Shown in pieces: positions 1 through 8,449 of a DNA stretch of 64,000 nt (the first letter of the stretch is position 1; every line of letters begins with the position of its first letter). Location: positions 1-64,000 of the forward strand of contig CAMQZB010000003.1 of the NCBI GenBank assembly GCA_947039455.1. The letters run 5' to 3'. Position numbers and translations under genes: made by a program. The stretch comes from an uncultured Clostridia bacterium. GTDB taxonomy: Bacteria > Bacillota > Clostridia > Christensenellales > CAMQZB01. The notes beneath the pieces were generated by a model that saw only the letters and a list, made by a program, of their open reading frames with translations, searched no databases and had not been told where the DNA came from.

Positions 1-540
1 ATAGTGTGTGATTGTTAATTGTTTTTTTTTGAGTGAGTAAATTTTATCTAGTTGTGTACATTTAGGTACACTCCCATTAAAAACAAAATTGCCAGCCGAA
101 ACAATTCACTCCCATTTTTAACGCCAAAAATCTACTAAAGTACGTGATGTTATATTATCTGACTGTGTGGGAAATTCATCTAGAGTGGTGTATGTTTTTA
201 GTACATTTCCCTAGAAAAATATCCCACAGATGTCAAAATACAATTACAATTTTAACGCCAAAAAACAACTAAAGGGTGTGATGGTTAATTGTTTTTTTAG
301 AGTGAGCAAATTTTATCTAGTTGTGTACATTTAGGTAAACTCCCATTAAAAACAAAATTACAAGTCGAAAAAATTCACTCCCATTTTTAACGCTAAAAAT
401 CTACTAAAGTGTGTGATGTTATATTATCTGACTGTGTGGGGGATTTATCTAGAGTTGTGTATGTTTTTAGTACACTTCACTAGATAAATTCCCCCAGCTG
501 TCAAAAGTCACTTCTATTTTTAACGCCAAAAATACTAAAG
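1..540. repeat. Tandem array of four ~135-bp imperfect palindromes (A1-B1-A2-B2)
   Basis: Four consecutive units lie at about 1-140, 141-274, 275-409 and 410-540. Each ends in a near-identical tail resembling TTTTTAACGCCAAAAA followed by CTACTAAAG. Units 1 and 3 are one subtype and units 2 and 4 another, so the higher-order period is about 270 bp. Each unit can fold into a nested hairpin. A-type pairs GAGTGA with TTCACTC, AATTTT with AAAATT and GTGTAC with GTACAC. B-type pairs GACtGTGTGGG with CCCACAgatGTC (or CCCCCAGctGTC), plus CTAG with CTAG. No ORF of note is present. The array starts at the window edge and may extend to the left. Function is unknown. Confidence 0.85.
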
Positions 541-590
541 CAATTTTGGGTTGATGTAATAAAATTGGTGATGTAGCAATATTTCATTAA

Positions 591-624
591 TAAAAGCCAA
601 TATGCGTTTGCATATTGGCTTTTA
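591..624. terminator. Bidirectional hairpin terminator
   Basis: A perfect 15-bp stem (591-605 with 610-624) closes a 4-nt loop and is flanked by A and T runs, so it could act on either strand. It lies just downstream of the minus-strand gene ending at 702. Confidence 0.7.
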
Positions 625-701
625 TATATAGATGATAATCATTTTATATTATTTCTAAAGTTTTTAAGTGAACAATATTACTGAATATGAGTTAATAATA
701 T

Positions 702-1355
702 TTAGTGGTATCCACGTAGGTAGAGTGGTCGGTTATCTTCGAAATTAGGTTTTTCAGTAGGTGTATAATTTTGTGATTCATTTGTTTTAATTATTCTATC
801 AATATGTTTTTTTAGTTCCAAAATATTTTCCACTTCTATTCTCTTTTTTCGTTCTGAATTTGCTAAGAAATCATCAATATCTTTAAATTTTTTTTTAATT
901 TGTTTTACATAAAATATATTAAATAATGGACAATTTTCACCTTCTATTTCTACTCCAATGATAAAGTTAATGTTTTTCAGGTTAAAGATACCATTTTCAG
1001 TTAGATGTAGGCTACAGAGTTTTATAAATTCAAAGTTCTTTATAGGTTCTAACGATAATTCATTACACGCAAACTTTTTATTAGTAAAATCTATGCAAAT
1101 AATAGTACTTTCATGTTGGTATTTTGTATCAATTACAAAATTATTCTTTTGAAGTAATTGAAAAAATTTATTTTTAGATCCACGAACAATCTTATCAGTA
1201 AGTATTATTAATATCAGATATACCAATGTACTAATAATAATTCCAATCCAAAAAGTATTTTTGCCTATTTCGTTTAATATCAAAAGAACATAACCCCAAA
1301 CTGAAAGAAATGAAATGTAGAAACCTGAATATAACCACCATGTGAATTTTGACAT
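702..1355 (-). CDS. Hypothetical two-helix membrane protein
   Basis: A 217-residue protein that I do not recognise. The N-terminus holds two predicted membrane helices (about residues 7-28 and 33-54) joined by a short loop. A soluble, Lys/Glu-rich domain of about 160 residues follows and ends in a polar tail. The start follows a purine-rich AGGGGAAAT-type ribosome binding site read on the minus strand. It is a single-gene unit facing the palindrome array, with a hairpin terminator downstream. It is A+T-rich like the neighbouring accessory region. No catalytic motif is visible. Confidence 0.6.
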   Translation of the reverse strand: MSKFTWWLYSGFYISFLSVWGYVLLILNEIGKNTFWIGIIISTLVYLILIILTDKIVRGSKNKFFQLLQKNNFVIDTKYQHESTIICIDFTNKKFACNELSLEPIKNFEFIKLCSLHLTENGIFNLKNINFIIGVEIEGENCPLFNIFYVKQIKKKFKDIDDFLANSERKKRIEVENILELKKHIDRIIKTNESQNYTPTEKPNFEDNRPLYLRGYH

Positions 1356-1577
1356 AAATTTCCCCTAAGAGTTTTTATATAATTATATCACATTAATAAT
1401 AGATTGTAAATAGACTTCATAATAAATGAAGTAATAATCATGATTTACTCGTGTATTACGAAACAACAAAAGTTTAACTAAATTATAGTACCAAATAATA
1501 ATAGTAATAATTAAATCATTGACATTAGGGCTGTGGTGTGATATTATTGTAAGTAAAAAATATAGGGGGTATGTGTT

Positions 1578-2138
1578 ATGAATCATGTTGGTACGGTGAA
1601 AATGGAAACGGAGAGGCTTGTTCTAAGGAGATTTGTTGAAGATGACGCTGATTTAATGTTTAGTAACTGGGCAAGTGATGAAAAGGTCACTGAATATTTA
1701 AGGTGGCAGGCTCATTCTTCAGTTGATGTTACTAAAAATATTTTAAATGATTGGGTGAAGTTATATGAAAATAAAAACTTTTATCAATGGGCAATAGTAA
1801 TTAAAGAAACTGGCCAGCTTATTGGTACGATTAGTGCGGTTGAAGTGAAAGAAGAACTTAATATAGTTCATGTTGGTTATTGTATTGGACGAAATTGGTG
1901 GAGTAAAGGTATCGTTACTGAAGCATTTTCTATATTAATTTCTTTTTTCTTTAATAAAGTAGCCGTGAACCGTATAGAATCCCAACATGATCCATTAAAT
2001 ATCGGCTCAGGGCGAGTTATGGTAAAATGCGGTTTGCAATACGAAGGACGACTAAGACAGGCGGATATTAGCAATAAAGGCATAGTTGACGCTGATATGT
2101 ACAGTATTTTGCATAGTGAGTATAAATTACAAAAGTAA
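1578..2138 (+). CDS. GNAT acetyltransferase, RimJ/RimL-like
   Basis: A 186-residue GNAT-fold N-acetyltransferase of the RimJ/RimL type, which uses acetyl-CoA to acetylate protein N-termini or small amines. The family opening (ETERLVLRRF, residues 10-19) and the central Y.IG..WW.KGI.TEA motif (about residues 104-117, acetyl-CoA pyrophosphate loop region) are clear. So is the NIGSGRVMVKCGLQYEG segment near residues 141-155, equivalent to the N..S..V..K.GF signature. The AGGGGG ribosome binding site nine bases upstream supports the ATG at 1578. A start at Met9 is the alternative. The substrate cannot be inferred. It is a single gene between hypothetical genes. Confidence 0.85.
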   Translation: MNHVGTVKMETERLVLRRFVEDDADLMFSNWASDEKVTEYLRWQAHSSVDVTKNILNDWVKLYENKNFYQWAIVIKETGQLIGTISAVEVKEELNIVHVGYCIGRNWWSKGIVTEAFSILISFFFNKVAVNRIESQHDPLNIGSGRVMVKCGLQYEGRLRQADISNKGIVDADMYSILHSEYKLQK

Positions 2139-2430
2139 AAATGTGGAATGATAATGTATATATAGATTTATCTATTTTATTTATGAAGTATTTATTATTT
2201 TGTATAGCATTGATTTTAACAAATTGTAAGGTAGTATTGGGTCATTAATAATATTAGATTATAGTATGAATATGATTGTATTTTAAATTTTGAAATGATA
2301 TTACGAATTAGAAAATAATTTTAGTAGACATTGTTAAAAAAACAAAAAAATTAAATTATAAATCATTAATTGCAACTTTAACTTTAAATATAGTATGTTA
2401 AATTCAAAATATTTTTAGGAGAATTAGTTT

Positions 2431-2895
2431 ATGAAAACAAGTAAATCAAAATTAGTAGTATTAGCAAGCGTAACTGTACTTATAATTATAGCGATTTCAT
2501 TTTATATTGGCTTTTCAGTGAAGTCCTATCAGGAAGAAAAAGCGGATAAAGATCATTTTTATGAGCAAATAAATGATGCCGCACATTGGTTGGATGTTGT
2601 AGTTACTGATTATCCTTACCATGGGAATATGAAAAATGCAACGTATCGCTTCGCAATTATCCGTGATATTGCTAAGAATATTGACAGTTTGGATGAGTAT
2701 GGACCAATTTTTTACGAATTTTCTCATTTTTATGATACTTATAATCTTACTAAAGAGGATTACATTGAATTGGCTGAAATTTTAAACACTATTGCAAACT
2801 TTCGAGCCCACGATGACCACCCTGTGTTCCAAGAACTAGATGACTACAATACAAGGATTAAAGAGATATATTTCATTGAAAATGAATCTAAGTAA
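2431..2895 (+). CDS. Hypothetical membrane-anchored protein
   Basis: A 154-residue protein with one N-terminal membrane helix (about residues 8-30) preceded by lysines, so it is probably anchored with the rest outside the cell. The outer part is acidic and helical, with many Asp/Glu and aromatic residues. No domain is recognised. An AGGAG ribosome binding site precedes the ATG. It stands alone between AT-rich spacers. A possible terminator lies about 220 bp downstream (3112-3142). Confidence 0.6.
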   Translation: MKTSKSKLVVLASVTVLIIIAISFYIGFSVKSYQEEKADKDHFYEQINDAAHWLDVVVTDYPYHGNMKNATYRFAIIRDIAKNIDSLDEYGPIFYEFSHFYDTYNLTKEDYIELAEILNTIANFRAHDDHPVFQELDDYNTRIKEIYFIENESK

Positions 2896-3590
2896 CATCA
2901 AGTTTCTGTTATATATATGGTCAATAAATGAATGTTTTATAAATAGGAAATTAAAAAATATTTTAATAAGTTAAAAATAAATGAAACATTATAAAAAATT
3001 AAATTTTAGAATAGGTATACACAATTAAAGATATATTATAAAACTATAAAGTATTTGTTGAAAAAAGAAACTGCAACACACCCTTTATGTGACTATAAAC
3101 AGCTATAATTAGCACCCATCAGTAAATAAGTATTGATGGGTGTCTTATTGTTTTATGCAATACTGGGGTTTGAATAGGGGGTTAAGTTGTGTTTTTGCAT
3201 AATAGATGTAACTTAAAAGCCGTAAAGCTCATTAATTCTATAGTTATTAAATATAATTAACAAAAATAATTGAATTAACATAGTTGAAAAACCATTGTTT
3301 AATAGATAAAGTTAAAAATATAATCAAAATATTTGAGAAAATAATGAATTTTGAAAACAATTACAAAGCTAATAGCTATGCTAGAGATATGTACAGTTGA
3401 AAAATAATATATTAAAATCACTATACAATTACAAAATCAATCGCTATATAACTACACAACCACATGACCTGATAAAAACAAATTAATGTAAAATCAATAT
3501 AGTGAAACCTAAATTATATACACAAACAGCAAATAAAACATAAAAAAAATTACGTAAAGTTCATTACGTAATAAATTGGGACAACAAAAA
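2896..3590. other. AT-rich intergenic region without a supported gene
   Basis: About 700 bp, strongly A+T-rich, with stops in all frames. It contains a hairpin at 3112-3142 (stem GCACCCATCA/TGATGGGTGT) followed by a T-rich stretch. It also has a perfect 9-bp inverted repeat, ATTACGTAA/TTACGTAAT, at 3549-3572. A 13-codon hydrophobic reading frame starting inside the hairpin is too short to call. Confidence 0.6.
3112..3142 (+). terminator. Possible terminator hairpin
   Basis: A 10-bp perfect stem (3112-3121 with 3133-3142) with an 11-nt loop, followed by CTTATTGTTTT. It is far from the nearest upstream gene end (2895). Confidence 0.4.
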
Positions 3591-3620
3591 AAAGGGCTAG
3601 TAAGTAAATTACTGTCCTTT
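3591..3620 (-). terminator. rpsT terminator
   Basis: Read on the minus strand, a stem with a small internal loop (AAAGG..AGTAA / TTACT..CCTTT) is followed by a run of T residues, just after the rpsT stop. Confidence 0.6.
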
Positions 3621-3649
3621 AGTTTTGATCATATTAAATTAAAATTTGA

Positions 3650-3916
3650 TTATGCGTTCAAAGTGTTTAATGCTTTGTACAATTGAGATTGTTTTCTTGA
3701 AGCGTAACTTTTGTGGTATACACCTTTAGAAGTTGCAGAATCAATAAGTGAAACTGTTGCTCTCAATAGTGTTGTTGCTGATGCTACATCCGCTGCAACT
3801 ACACTGGCGTTGAATTTTTTGATAGCAGTTCTAATCTCAGACACTATCATTTTATTTTGCATATTTTTCTTCTCGTTTACTAAAACACGCTTTTTTGCTG
3901 ATTTAATATTTGGCAC
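3650..3916 (-). CDS. rpsT: 30S ribosomal protein S20
   Basis: Small-subunit protein S20, which binds 16S rRNA. After the start the sequence reads PNIKSAKKRV, the family opening, and ends with the usual alanine/leucine-rich three-helix bundle (HKSYASRKQSQLYKAL). A longer frame opens at a GTG at 3925, but the GTGAGGTG ribosome binding site overlaps that codon. The GTG at 3916, immediately before Pro-Asn-Ile, is the better start and gives 88 residues. rpsT next to gpr on the opposite strand is a common Firmicutes arrangement. A promoter is visible at 3959-3987 on the minus strand. Confidence 0.95.
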   Translation of the reverse strand: MPNIKSAKKRVLVNEKKNMQNKMIVSEIRTAIKKFNASVVAADVASATTLLRATVSLIDSATSKGVYHKSYASRKQSQLYKALNTLNA

Positions 3917-3958
3917 TTTATTCACCTCACTTTACAAGTTTATTCCATTTACCGAACT

Positions 3959-3987
3959 ATTTTAACACATAATTGTTAAAAATGCAA
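3959..3987 (-). promoter_or_regulatory. rpsT promoter
   Basis: On the minus strand, TTGCAT, a 17-bp spacer and TAAAAT with an extended TG at the -10. It lies about 45 bp upstream of the S20 start. Confidence 0.6.
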
Positions 3988-4046
3988 GAATTATTTAGTA
4001 TGTTTTAAGGATAATAGTATTATTATTAAAAAAGTGAGGTAATTTT

Positions 4047-4886
4047 ATGGAATTTTTCGATTTAGCAAGCGATTTAGACAAAAAACTTGGTGGTGACACC
4101 GATTTTACTAAAAAGGAATTTAATTTGAAATATGAGTTGAAAAGGCAAGACATAGAAATTGTTACGGAGGAGTATTTAACGTATGAAATGCACAAAGGCA
4201 AGTATAATTCAGTTGAAAACTTGGGTGATTTAACCGATGTTGCAAAACTTGAATACGCATCTTCAGTAATAGGAAACGTAATATTTGAATTAATCCCAAA
4301 AGACATTCAAAAGGGCGGAAAAAATATCCTAGTAGTAGGGCTTGGCAATCGTGGAATTGTTGCGGACTCCTTAGGTGCAAAAGTTGTAGACAAAATAATC
4401 GTTACTCGCCACAACTTCGAAACAGTAAAAACTGAAATCAGCCCTAACATATCTTCAATCTCCGCTTTCTGTCCAAACGTATCCGGGATCACAGGTATAG
4501 ACTCCAAAGAAATGATATTTGCAGTAATCGACAAAATCAAGCCAGACATGGTCATTGTGGTGGATTCTCTAATATCAAGAGATCTTGACAATATCATGAA
4601 CGTTGTGCAAGTAAACAACGTTGGAATCACCCCAGCCAGTTACAAAATCACAGAAGGCTACTGCGGTCTATCAGAAACCACTCTTGGAATACCCGTAATA
4701 GCACTCGGCGTTCCACTAGTTGCCAGCTGTAACCGTTTTCTCTCATCCTGTGGCGATAATCTTGTAATAACTTCTAGAAACATCGATATGCGCATAGGCA
4801 AAATCGCCGATCTAGTAGCATACAGCATTAATCTAGCTTTAAACAAATTCTTAACATTCGACGATGTTTTTGAATGTGTTCGATGA
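4047..4886 (+). CDS. gpr: GPR germination protease
   Basis: Spore endopeptidase that degrades small acid-soluble proteins in the forespore at germination (aspartic-type family A25). The core block NILVVGLGNRGIVADSLG (about residues 89-107) carries the first acidic catalytic position in DSLG, and VIVVDSL (about 169-175) carries the second. TLGIPVIALGVP near the end is also typical. It has 279 residues, shorter than Bacillus GPR (about 370), mainly through a reduced N-terminus and an early C-terminus. A GTGAGGT ribosome binding site lies six bases before the ATG. It is divergent from rpsT. Expression would be expected in the forespore (sigma-G), but I did not assign a promoter. Confidence 0.93.
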   Translation: MEFFDLASDLDKKLGGDTDFTKKEFNLKYELKRQDIEIVTEEYLTYEMHKGKYNSVENLGDLTDVAKLEYASSVIGNVIFELIPKDIQKGGKNILVVGLGNRGIVADSLGAKVVDKIIVTRHNFETVKTEISPNISSISAFCPNVSGITGIDSKEMIFAVIDKIKPDMVIVVDSLISRDLDNIMNVVQVNNVGITPASYKITEGYCGLSETTLGIPVIALGVPLVASCNRFLSSCGDNLVITSRNIDMRIGKIADLVAYSINLALNKFLTFDDVFECVR

Positions 4887-4930
4887 TTTTTGGTTTTGTT
4901 CGTAAGTAAATGTTTTTTGGTTTTGATTTT

Positions 4931-5000
4931 TTAGGTAAGTTAAATGGGGACTGTCCGTCCCCATGCCCCTGACAAGGGTCGAAACCCTTGACCCGTTTAT
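4931..5000 (+). repeat. GC-rich dispersed repeat, copy 1
   Basis: After the gpr stop comes an A+T stretch and AGGTAAGT-AAATGGGG, a GGGGAC/GTCCCC hairpin, then an AAGGGT/ACCCTT hairpin and CTTGACCCG. Similar elements occur at 5217, 11069, 11193, 11507 and 21929. Confidence 0.8.
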
Positions 5001-5029
5001 GATTGGAAATTTTTGCTGACGCTTCTTTT

Positions 5030-5135
5030 GGCGTTTGATTAATAAATGGGGTGAGATTAGTTTTAATTGTATTGGTTTTATATGTGGGATTAGTTTTAAT
5101 TAAAGTGGTTTTATCTGAGGGGCTTTGATTTGTAG
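5030..5135. repeat. Short imperfect direct repeat between repeat copies 1 and 2
   Basis: Two copies of a unit of about 38 bp containing GATTAGTTTTAATT followed by GGTTTTAT, lying between the inverted dispersed repeats. The rest of 5001-5216 is A+T-rich without a gene. Confidence 0.55.
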
Positions 5136-5216
5136 AAATAATTTTTATTATAAAAATTAATCATAAAACATTTAAACAAGTAAAATAAATTCTTCCTAAT
5201 TTAAAAACAGTAACAT

Positions 5217-5284
5217 AAACGGGTCAAGGGTTTTGACCCTTGCGAGGGTTTGGGGCGAGTAGCCCCATTTAACTTAATAACCAA
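5217..5284 (-). repeat. GC-rich dispersed repeat, copy 2 (inverted)
   Basis: The reverse-orientation counterpart of copy 1: ACGGGTCAAGGG...CCCTTG, then GGGGCGAGTAGCCCC, then AATAACCAAAC. Together with copy 1 it encloses about 216 bp as an inverted pair. Confidence 0.8.
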
Positions 5285-5361
5285 ACAAAAAATAAAAAAT
5301 GTCATGTAAATAAAAATACAAGCATAGAATATCTTAAATAGTGAATAGTGCGAGGTATTAT

Positions 5362-6102
5362 ATGTTAAAGATAGGGTTTATTGACAGTGGAATTGGTGGA
5401 TTTTCGTTGCTGAAAGAAGTAAATAAAAATGTGGGTGGCTGTGAGTTAAAGTATATAGCGGATAACTTGAACGCACCATATGGCAATAAAACAAGAGAGG
5501 AAGTGTCGTCGCTTGTTATGAATGTAGTGAAAAATCACTTGCCTATTGACACTGATGTTTTGGTTGTGGCGTGCAATACAGCAACAGTTACGGCATTGGA
5601 AGAATTGAAAGATCGGTATCATTTTAGGGTGTTTGGTGTGTCCCCACAGCTCAAAACGCCTAAAAGTGATGGAAAAAAGCGAACTTTGTTGCTTGCAACT
5701 AATAGAACGGTTATGGAGAACACGGAGAAGTATAAAGAGGAAGGCGTGTTTTTATATCCTACTTCAGGGCTTGCTACTTTCATTGAGAAGAACTATTTTA
5801 ATAAGGATTTGTTGGTTGGGGAGATAGCGAAGATTCGTGATAGCGTTTTGGAGTATGATATTGACAGCGTGGTTTTGGGGTGTACTCATTATTCTTTTAT
5901 TCGTGATGTTTTTCAGGAAGTTTTTGGTGAGGGTGTTGCTGTTTATGATGATAATAAATCGGTATCTTGTGAGATTGCGGATTATTTGGCACATATAAGT
6001 GATGTGGATTGTGAAGCTAGCAATGAGTTTTCGCTGGTTATGACTAGGGAAAACAAACAAGAAACTGAGAAATATAGCGAAATCTTGAAAGAAATTATGT
6101 AA
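5362..6102 (+). CDS. murI: Glutamate racemase
   Basis: Cofactor-independent interconversion of L- and D-glutamate, supplying D-Glu for peptidoglycan. The opening KIGFIDSGIGG carries the conserved Asp/Ser. The two catalytic cysteines lie in ACNTAT (about residues 71-76 of the chosen protein) and GCTHY (about 173-177). An upstream GTG at 5341 is open in frame, but the GCGAGG ribosome binding site at 5350 fits the ATG at 5362. That gives 246 residues, slightly shorter than the typical 260-280. It stands alone after the repeat pair. Confidence 0.9.
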   Translation: MLKIGFIDSGIGGFSLLKEVNKNVGGCELKYIADNLNAPYGNKTREEVSSLVMNVVKNHLPIDTDVLVVACNTATVTALEELKDRYHFRVFGVSPQLKTPKSDGKKRTLLLATNRTVMENTEKYKEEGVFLYPTSGLATFIEKNYFNKDLLVGEIAKIRDSVLEYDIDSVVLGCTHYSFIRDVFQEVFGEGVAVYDDNKSVSCEIADYLAHISDVDCEASNEFSLVMTRENKQETEKYSEILKEIM

Positions 6103-6128
6103 ATTGTTAATTTTTTTTCAATTTGCTA

Positions 6129-6157
6129 TTGAATAGTTGAAAAAAGTATTATATAAT
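6129..6157 (+). promoter_or_regulatory. Promoter of the EF-G-like gene
   Basis: TTGAAT, a 17-bp spacer, then TATAAT, about 40 bp upstream of the start codon at 6196. Confidence 0.7.
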
Positions 6158-6195
6158 AGTGTCAAGTCTATAAAATAAAGGGGGACACAACAATT

Positions 6196-8259
6196 ATGAA
6201 TTACGAGACTAGAAATATTAGAAACGTTGCAATTATGGGACACAGTGGCGAGGGTAAAACTTCTCTGTGTGAAGCTATTTTATTCAATGCGAAAGCTACG
6301 GATAGACTGGGTAAGATTCTTGACGGTAATACCGTTATGGATTTTGATGAGCAAGAGATTGCTAAGAAATTGTCTATTTCACTAAGCGTTGCCAACTGTG
6401 AATTTAACGGAAAGAAATTTAACTTGATGGACGTTCCGGGATTCTATGATTTTGAGGGAGAGGGGATTCAAGCTCTGTCCGCAGCGGATTCAGCGATTAT
6501 CGTTTTAGGACCATGGGGCACGGTTTCCGTTGGTTGTGAAAAAGCTATTGAAAGTTGCGAGAAATCTAAAATTCCAATGATGGTTTTTATTAACCAAGTA
6601 GACAAAGAAAATGCAAACGTATTAAAAACTACCCAAGCATTGCAAGAGATGTATGGCACCAAGGTGGCAGTAATTTCATTGCCGATTTTGGAAGGTCCAA
6701 AAATGGTGGGGTATGTTACGGTAGTTGAAAAGAAAGCTTATAGATTCAACAATGGTGATCCAAAAGAGATTGACGTTCCAGCGGACATGATTGATGAAAT
6801 GAATAGAATTTACGCAACATTAACTGAAGTTGCAGCGGAGAATGACGAGGAACTTTTTGATAAATTCATGGAGGGAGTGGAATTAACTCAAGAAGAAGTT
6901 ATTCTTGGTCTAAAATTAGGTTTCAAAATGGGCACAACTATTCCAGTTATGGCAGGTTCAGCTTATACAAACTCAGGGGTAATTGCACTTATGGCGGAAA
7001 TGGTAAAGGTTTTGCCGTCACCGTTAGTACATCAAAACGACTTGAGAGAAACGTCAAAAGGTTCTGATGTTCCTTGTGAAGTATGGATTGACGGTCAGGT
7101 GTCTTTGAAAGTATTTAAAACTATTGCGGATCCCTTTGTTGGGAAACTTAATGTATTTAAAGTAATGACAGGCACGTTAAAAAGTGGCATGATTTTAGTT
7201 AATCACACAAACGAAAAAACTGAAAAAGTTGGTCAATTATTGATACTAAAAGGCAAGAAACAATACCCAGTGGAAAAGCTAGTAGCTGGTGATATTGGTG
7301 CTTTAGCGAAATTGCAATATACTAATACAGGGGATACACTTGCTGAAATTGGAAATGAGGTTAAGTATTCTTCAATAGTTTTCCCTCAACCAGTGATTTC
7401 TATGGCGGTGGGAGCTGTTAAGAGTGGCGAGGAAGAGAAAGTTATTCAAGGTCTTTATAGATTACTTGAAGAAGATATCACGTTCCAATTAGTTAAGAGC
7501 AAAGAAACTGCGGAAATGCTGATTTGTGGTATGGGTGAAACGCATATTGAAATTATTTGCAAAAAACTAAAAACAAAATTCGGCGTAGAAGCACAGCTTT
7601 CTAATCCTAAGATTCCTTATAGAGAGAGTATCAAAAAAATAGTGGAAGCTGAGGGTAAACACAAGAAACAATCAGGCGGTCACGGTCAGTATGGCCATTG
7701 TAAAATTAGATTTGAACCATGTGAAGAAGATTTTGTTTTCGCATCAGAAGTTGTTGGCGGATCAGTTCCTAAACAATATATTCCTGCAATCGAGAAAGGC
7801 TTGCAAGAATCTTTGAAAAAGGGCGTTCTTGCTGGGTATCCAGTGGTTGGACTTAAAGCTGTTGTTTATGACGGAAGTTACCATGATGTGGATTCTTCTG
7901 AAATGGCATTTAAACTTGCGGCATCAAATGCATTTAAAGATGGATTAGCCAATGCGAAACCAGTATTGTTAGAGCCTGTAATGTCTGTTAAAATTACTGT
8001 TCCAGAAAATTATATGGGCGATATTTTAGGTGATATGAATAAGCGTCGTGGAAGAATTCTTGGAATGGAAGCTGATGAAAACAAGCAAGTTATCATGGCT
8101 GAATCTCCACAATCTGAAATGTTTAAATACGCTACTGATCTACGCAGTATTACTCAAGGCAGAGGCATTTTCTCAATGGAATTTGCTCGCTATGAAGAAG
8201 TACCGCAACAAATTGCTGACAAGTTAGCAAAATCAAGAAATGCGGAAAACAAAGATTAG
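6196..8259 (+). CDS. EF-G-like translational GTPase (EF-G2 type)
   Basis: A 687-residue paralogue of elongation factor G. The order is GTPase domain, beta-barrel domain II, the domain III/IV region and the C-terminal EF-G fold. P-loop GHSGEGKTS is at residues 15-23, G3 DVPGF is near 79-83 and G4 NQVD near 130-133. The canonical EF-G P-loop AHIDAGKTT and the catalytic His of DxPGH are absent (Phe replaces His). This marks the accessory EF-G2-like group rather than the main translocase. Domain IV SGGHGQYGHC is conserved. Its own promoter and hairpin terminator make it a single-gene unit. Its cellular role is not established. The housekeeping fusA is presumably elsewhere. Confidence 0.85.
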   Translation: MNYETRNIRNVAIMGHSGEGKTSLCEAILFNAKATDRLGKILDGNTVMDFDEQEIAKKLSISLSVANCEFNGKKFNLMDVPGFYDFEGEGIQALSAADSAIIVLGPWGTVSVGCEKAIESCEKSKIPMMVFINQVDKENANVLKTTQALQEMYGTKVAVISLPILEGPKMVGYVTVVEKKAYRFNNGDPKEIDVPADMIDEMNRIYATLTEVAAENDEELFDKFMEGVELTQEEVILGLKLGFKMGTTIPVMAGSAYTNSGVIALMAEMVKVLPSPLVHQNDLRETSKGSDVPCEVWIDGQVSLKVFKTIADPFVGKLNVFKVMTGTLKSGMILVNHTNEKTEKVGQLLILKGKKQYPVEKLVAGDIGALAKLQYTNTGDTLAEIGNEVKYSSIVFPQPVISMAVGAVKSGEEEKVIQGLYRLLEEDITFQLVKSKETAEMLICGMGETHIEIICKKLKTKFGVEAQLSNPKIPYRESIKKIVEAEGKHKKQSGGHGQYGHCKIRFEPCEEDFVFASEVVGGSVPKQYIPAIEKGLQESLKKGVLAGYPVVGLKAVVYDGSYHDVDSSEMAFKLAASNAFKDGLANAKPVLLEPVMSVKITVPENYMGDILGDMNKRRGRILGMEADENKQVIMAESPQSEMFKYATDLRSITQGRGIFSMEFARYEEVPQQIADKLAKSRNAENKD

Positions 8260-8272
8260 TTAAATAATAAAA

Positions 8273-8337
8273 TAAAAGTGGTGTATCATATGAGGATCTG
8301 CGATTTTCATGTACACCACTTTTTTTTATGTAAAATT
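8273..8337 (+). terminator. Terminator after the EF-G-like gene
   Basis: An AAAGTGGTGTA/TACACCACTTT stem with a long loop, followed by a run of eight Ts. Confidence 0.75.
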
Positions 8338-8449
8338 GTTAGTAAAATAAGTAATCTACCACACACATTCTTTGACTGATTGGTGGTTATTGTAGTATAA
8401 TAAACGGTGTAAGGACATAATTCTTACATTTTAAGGAGAAACTATTAAT

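Noticed and set aside
1..540. CRISPR array
   Set aside because: Units are about 135 bp and similar throughout; there is no short identical repeat separated by unique spacers and no cas gene.
3120..3180. 13-codon hydrophobic peptide (type I toxin or holin-like)
   Set aside because: Starts inside a hairpin, lacks a ribosome binding site and is too short to separate from chance.
5341..5361. Extended murI start at GTG 5341
   Set aside because: The ribosome binding site lies inside this extension and fits the ATG at 5362.
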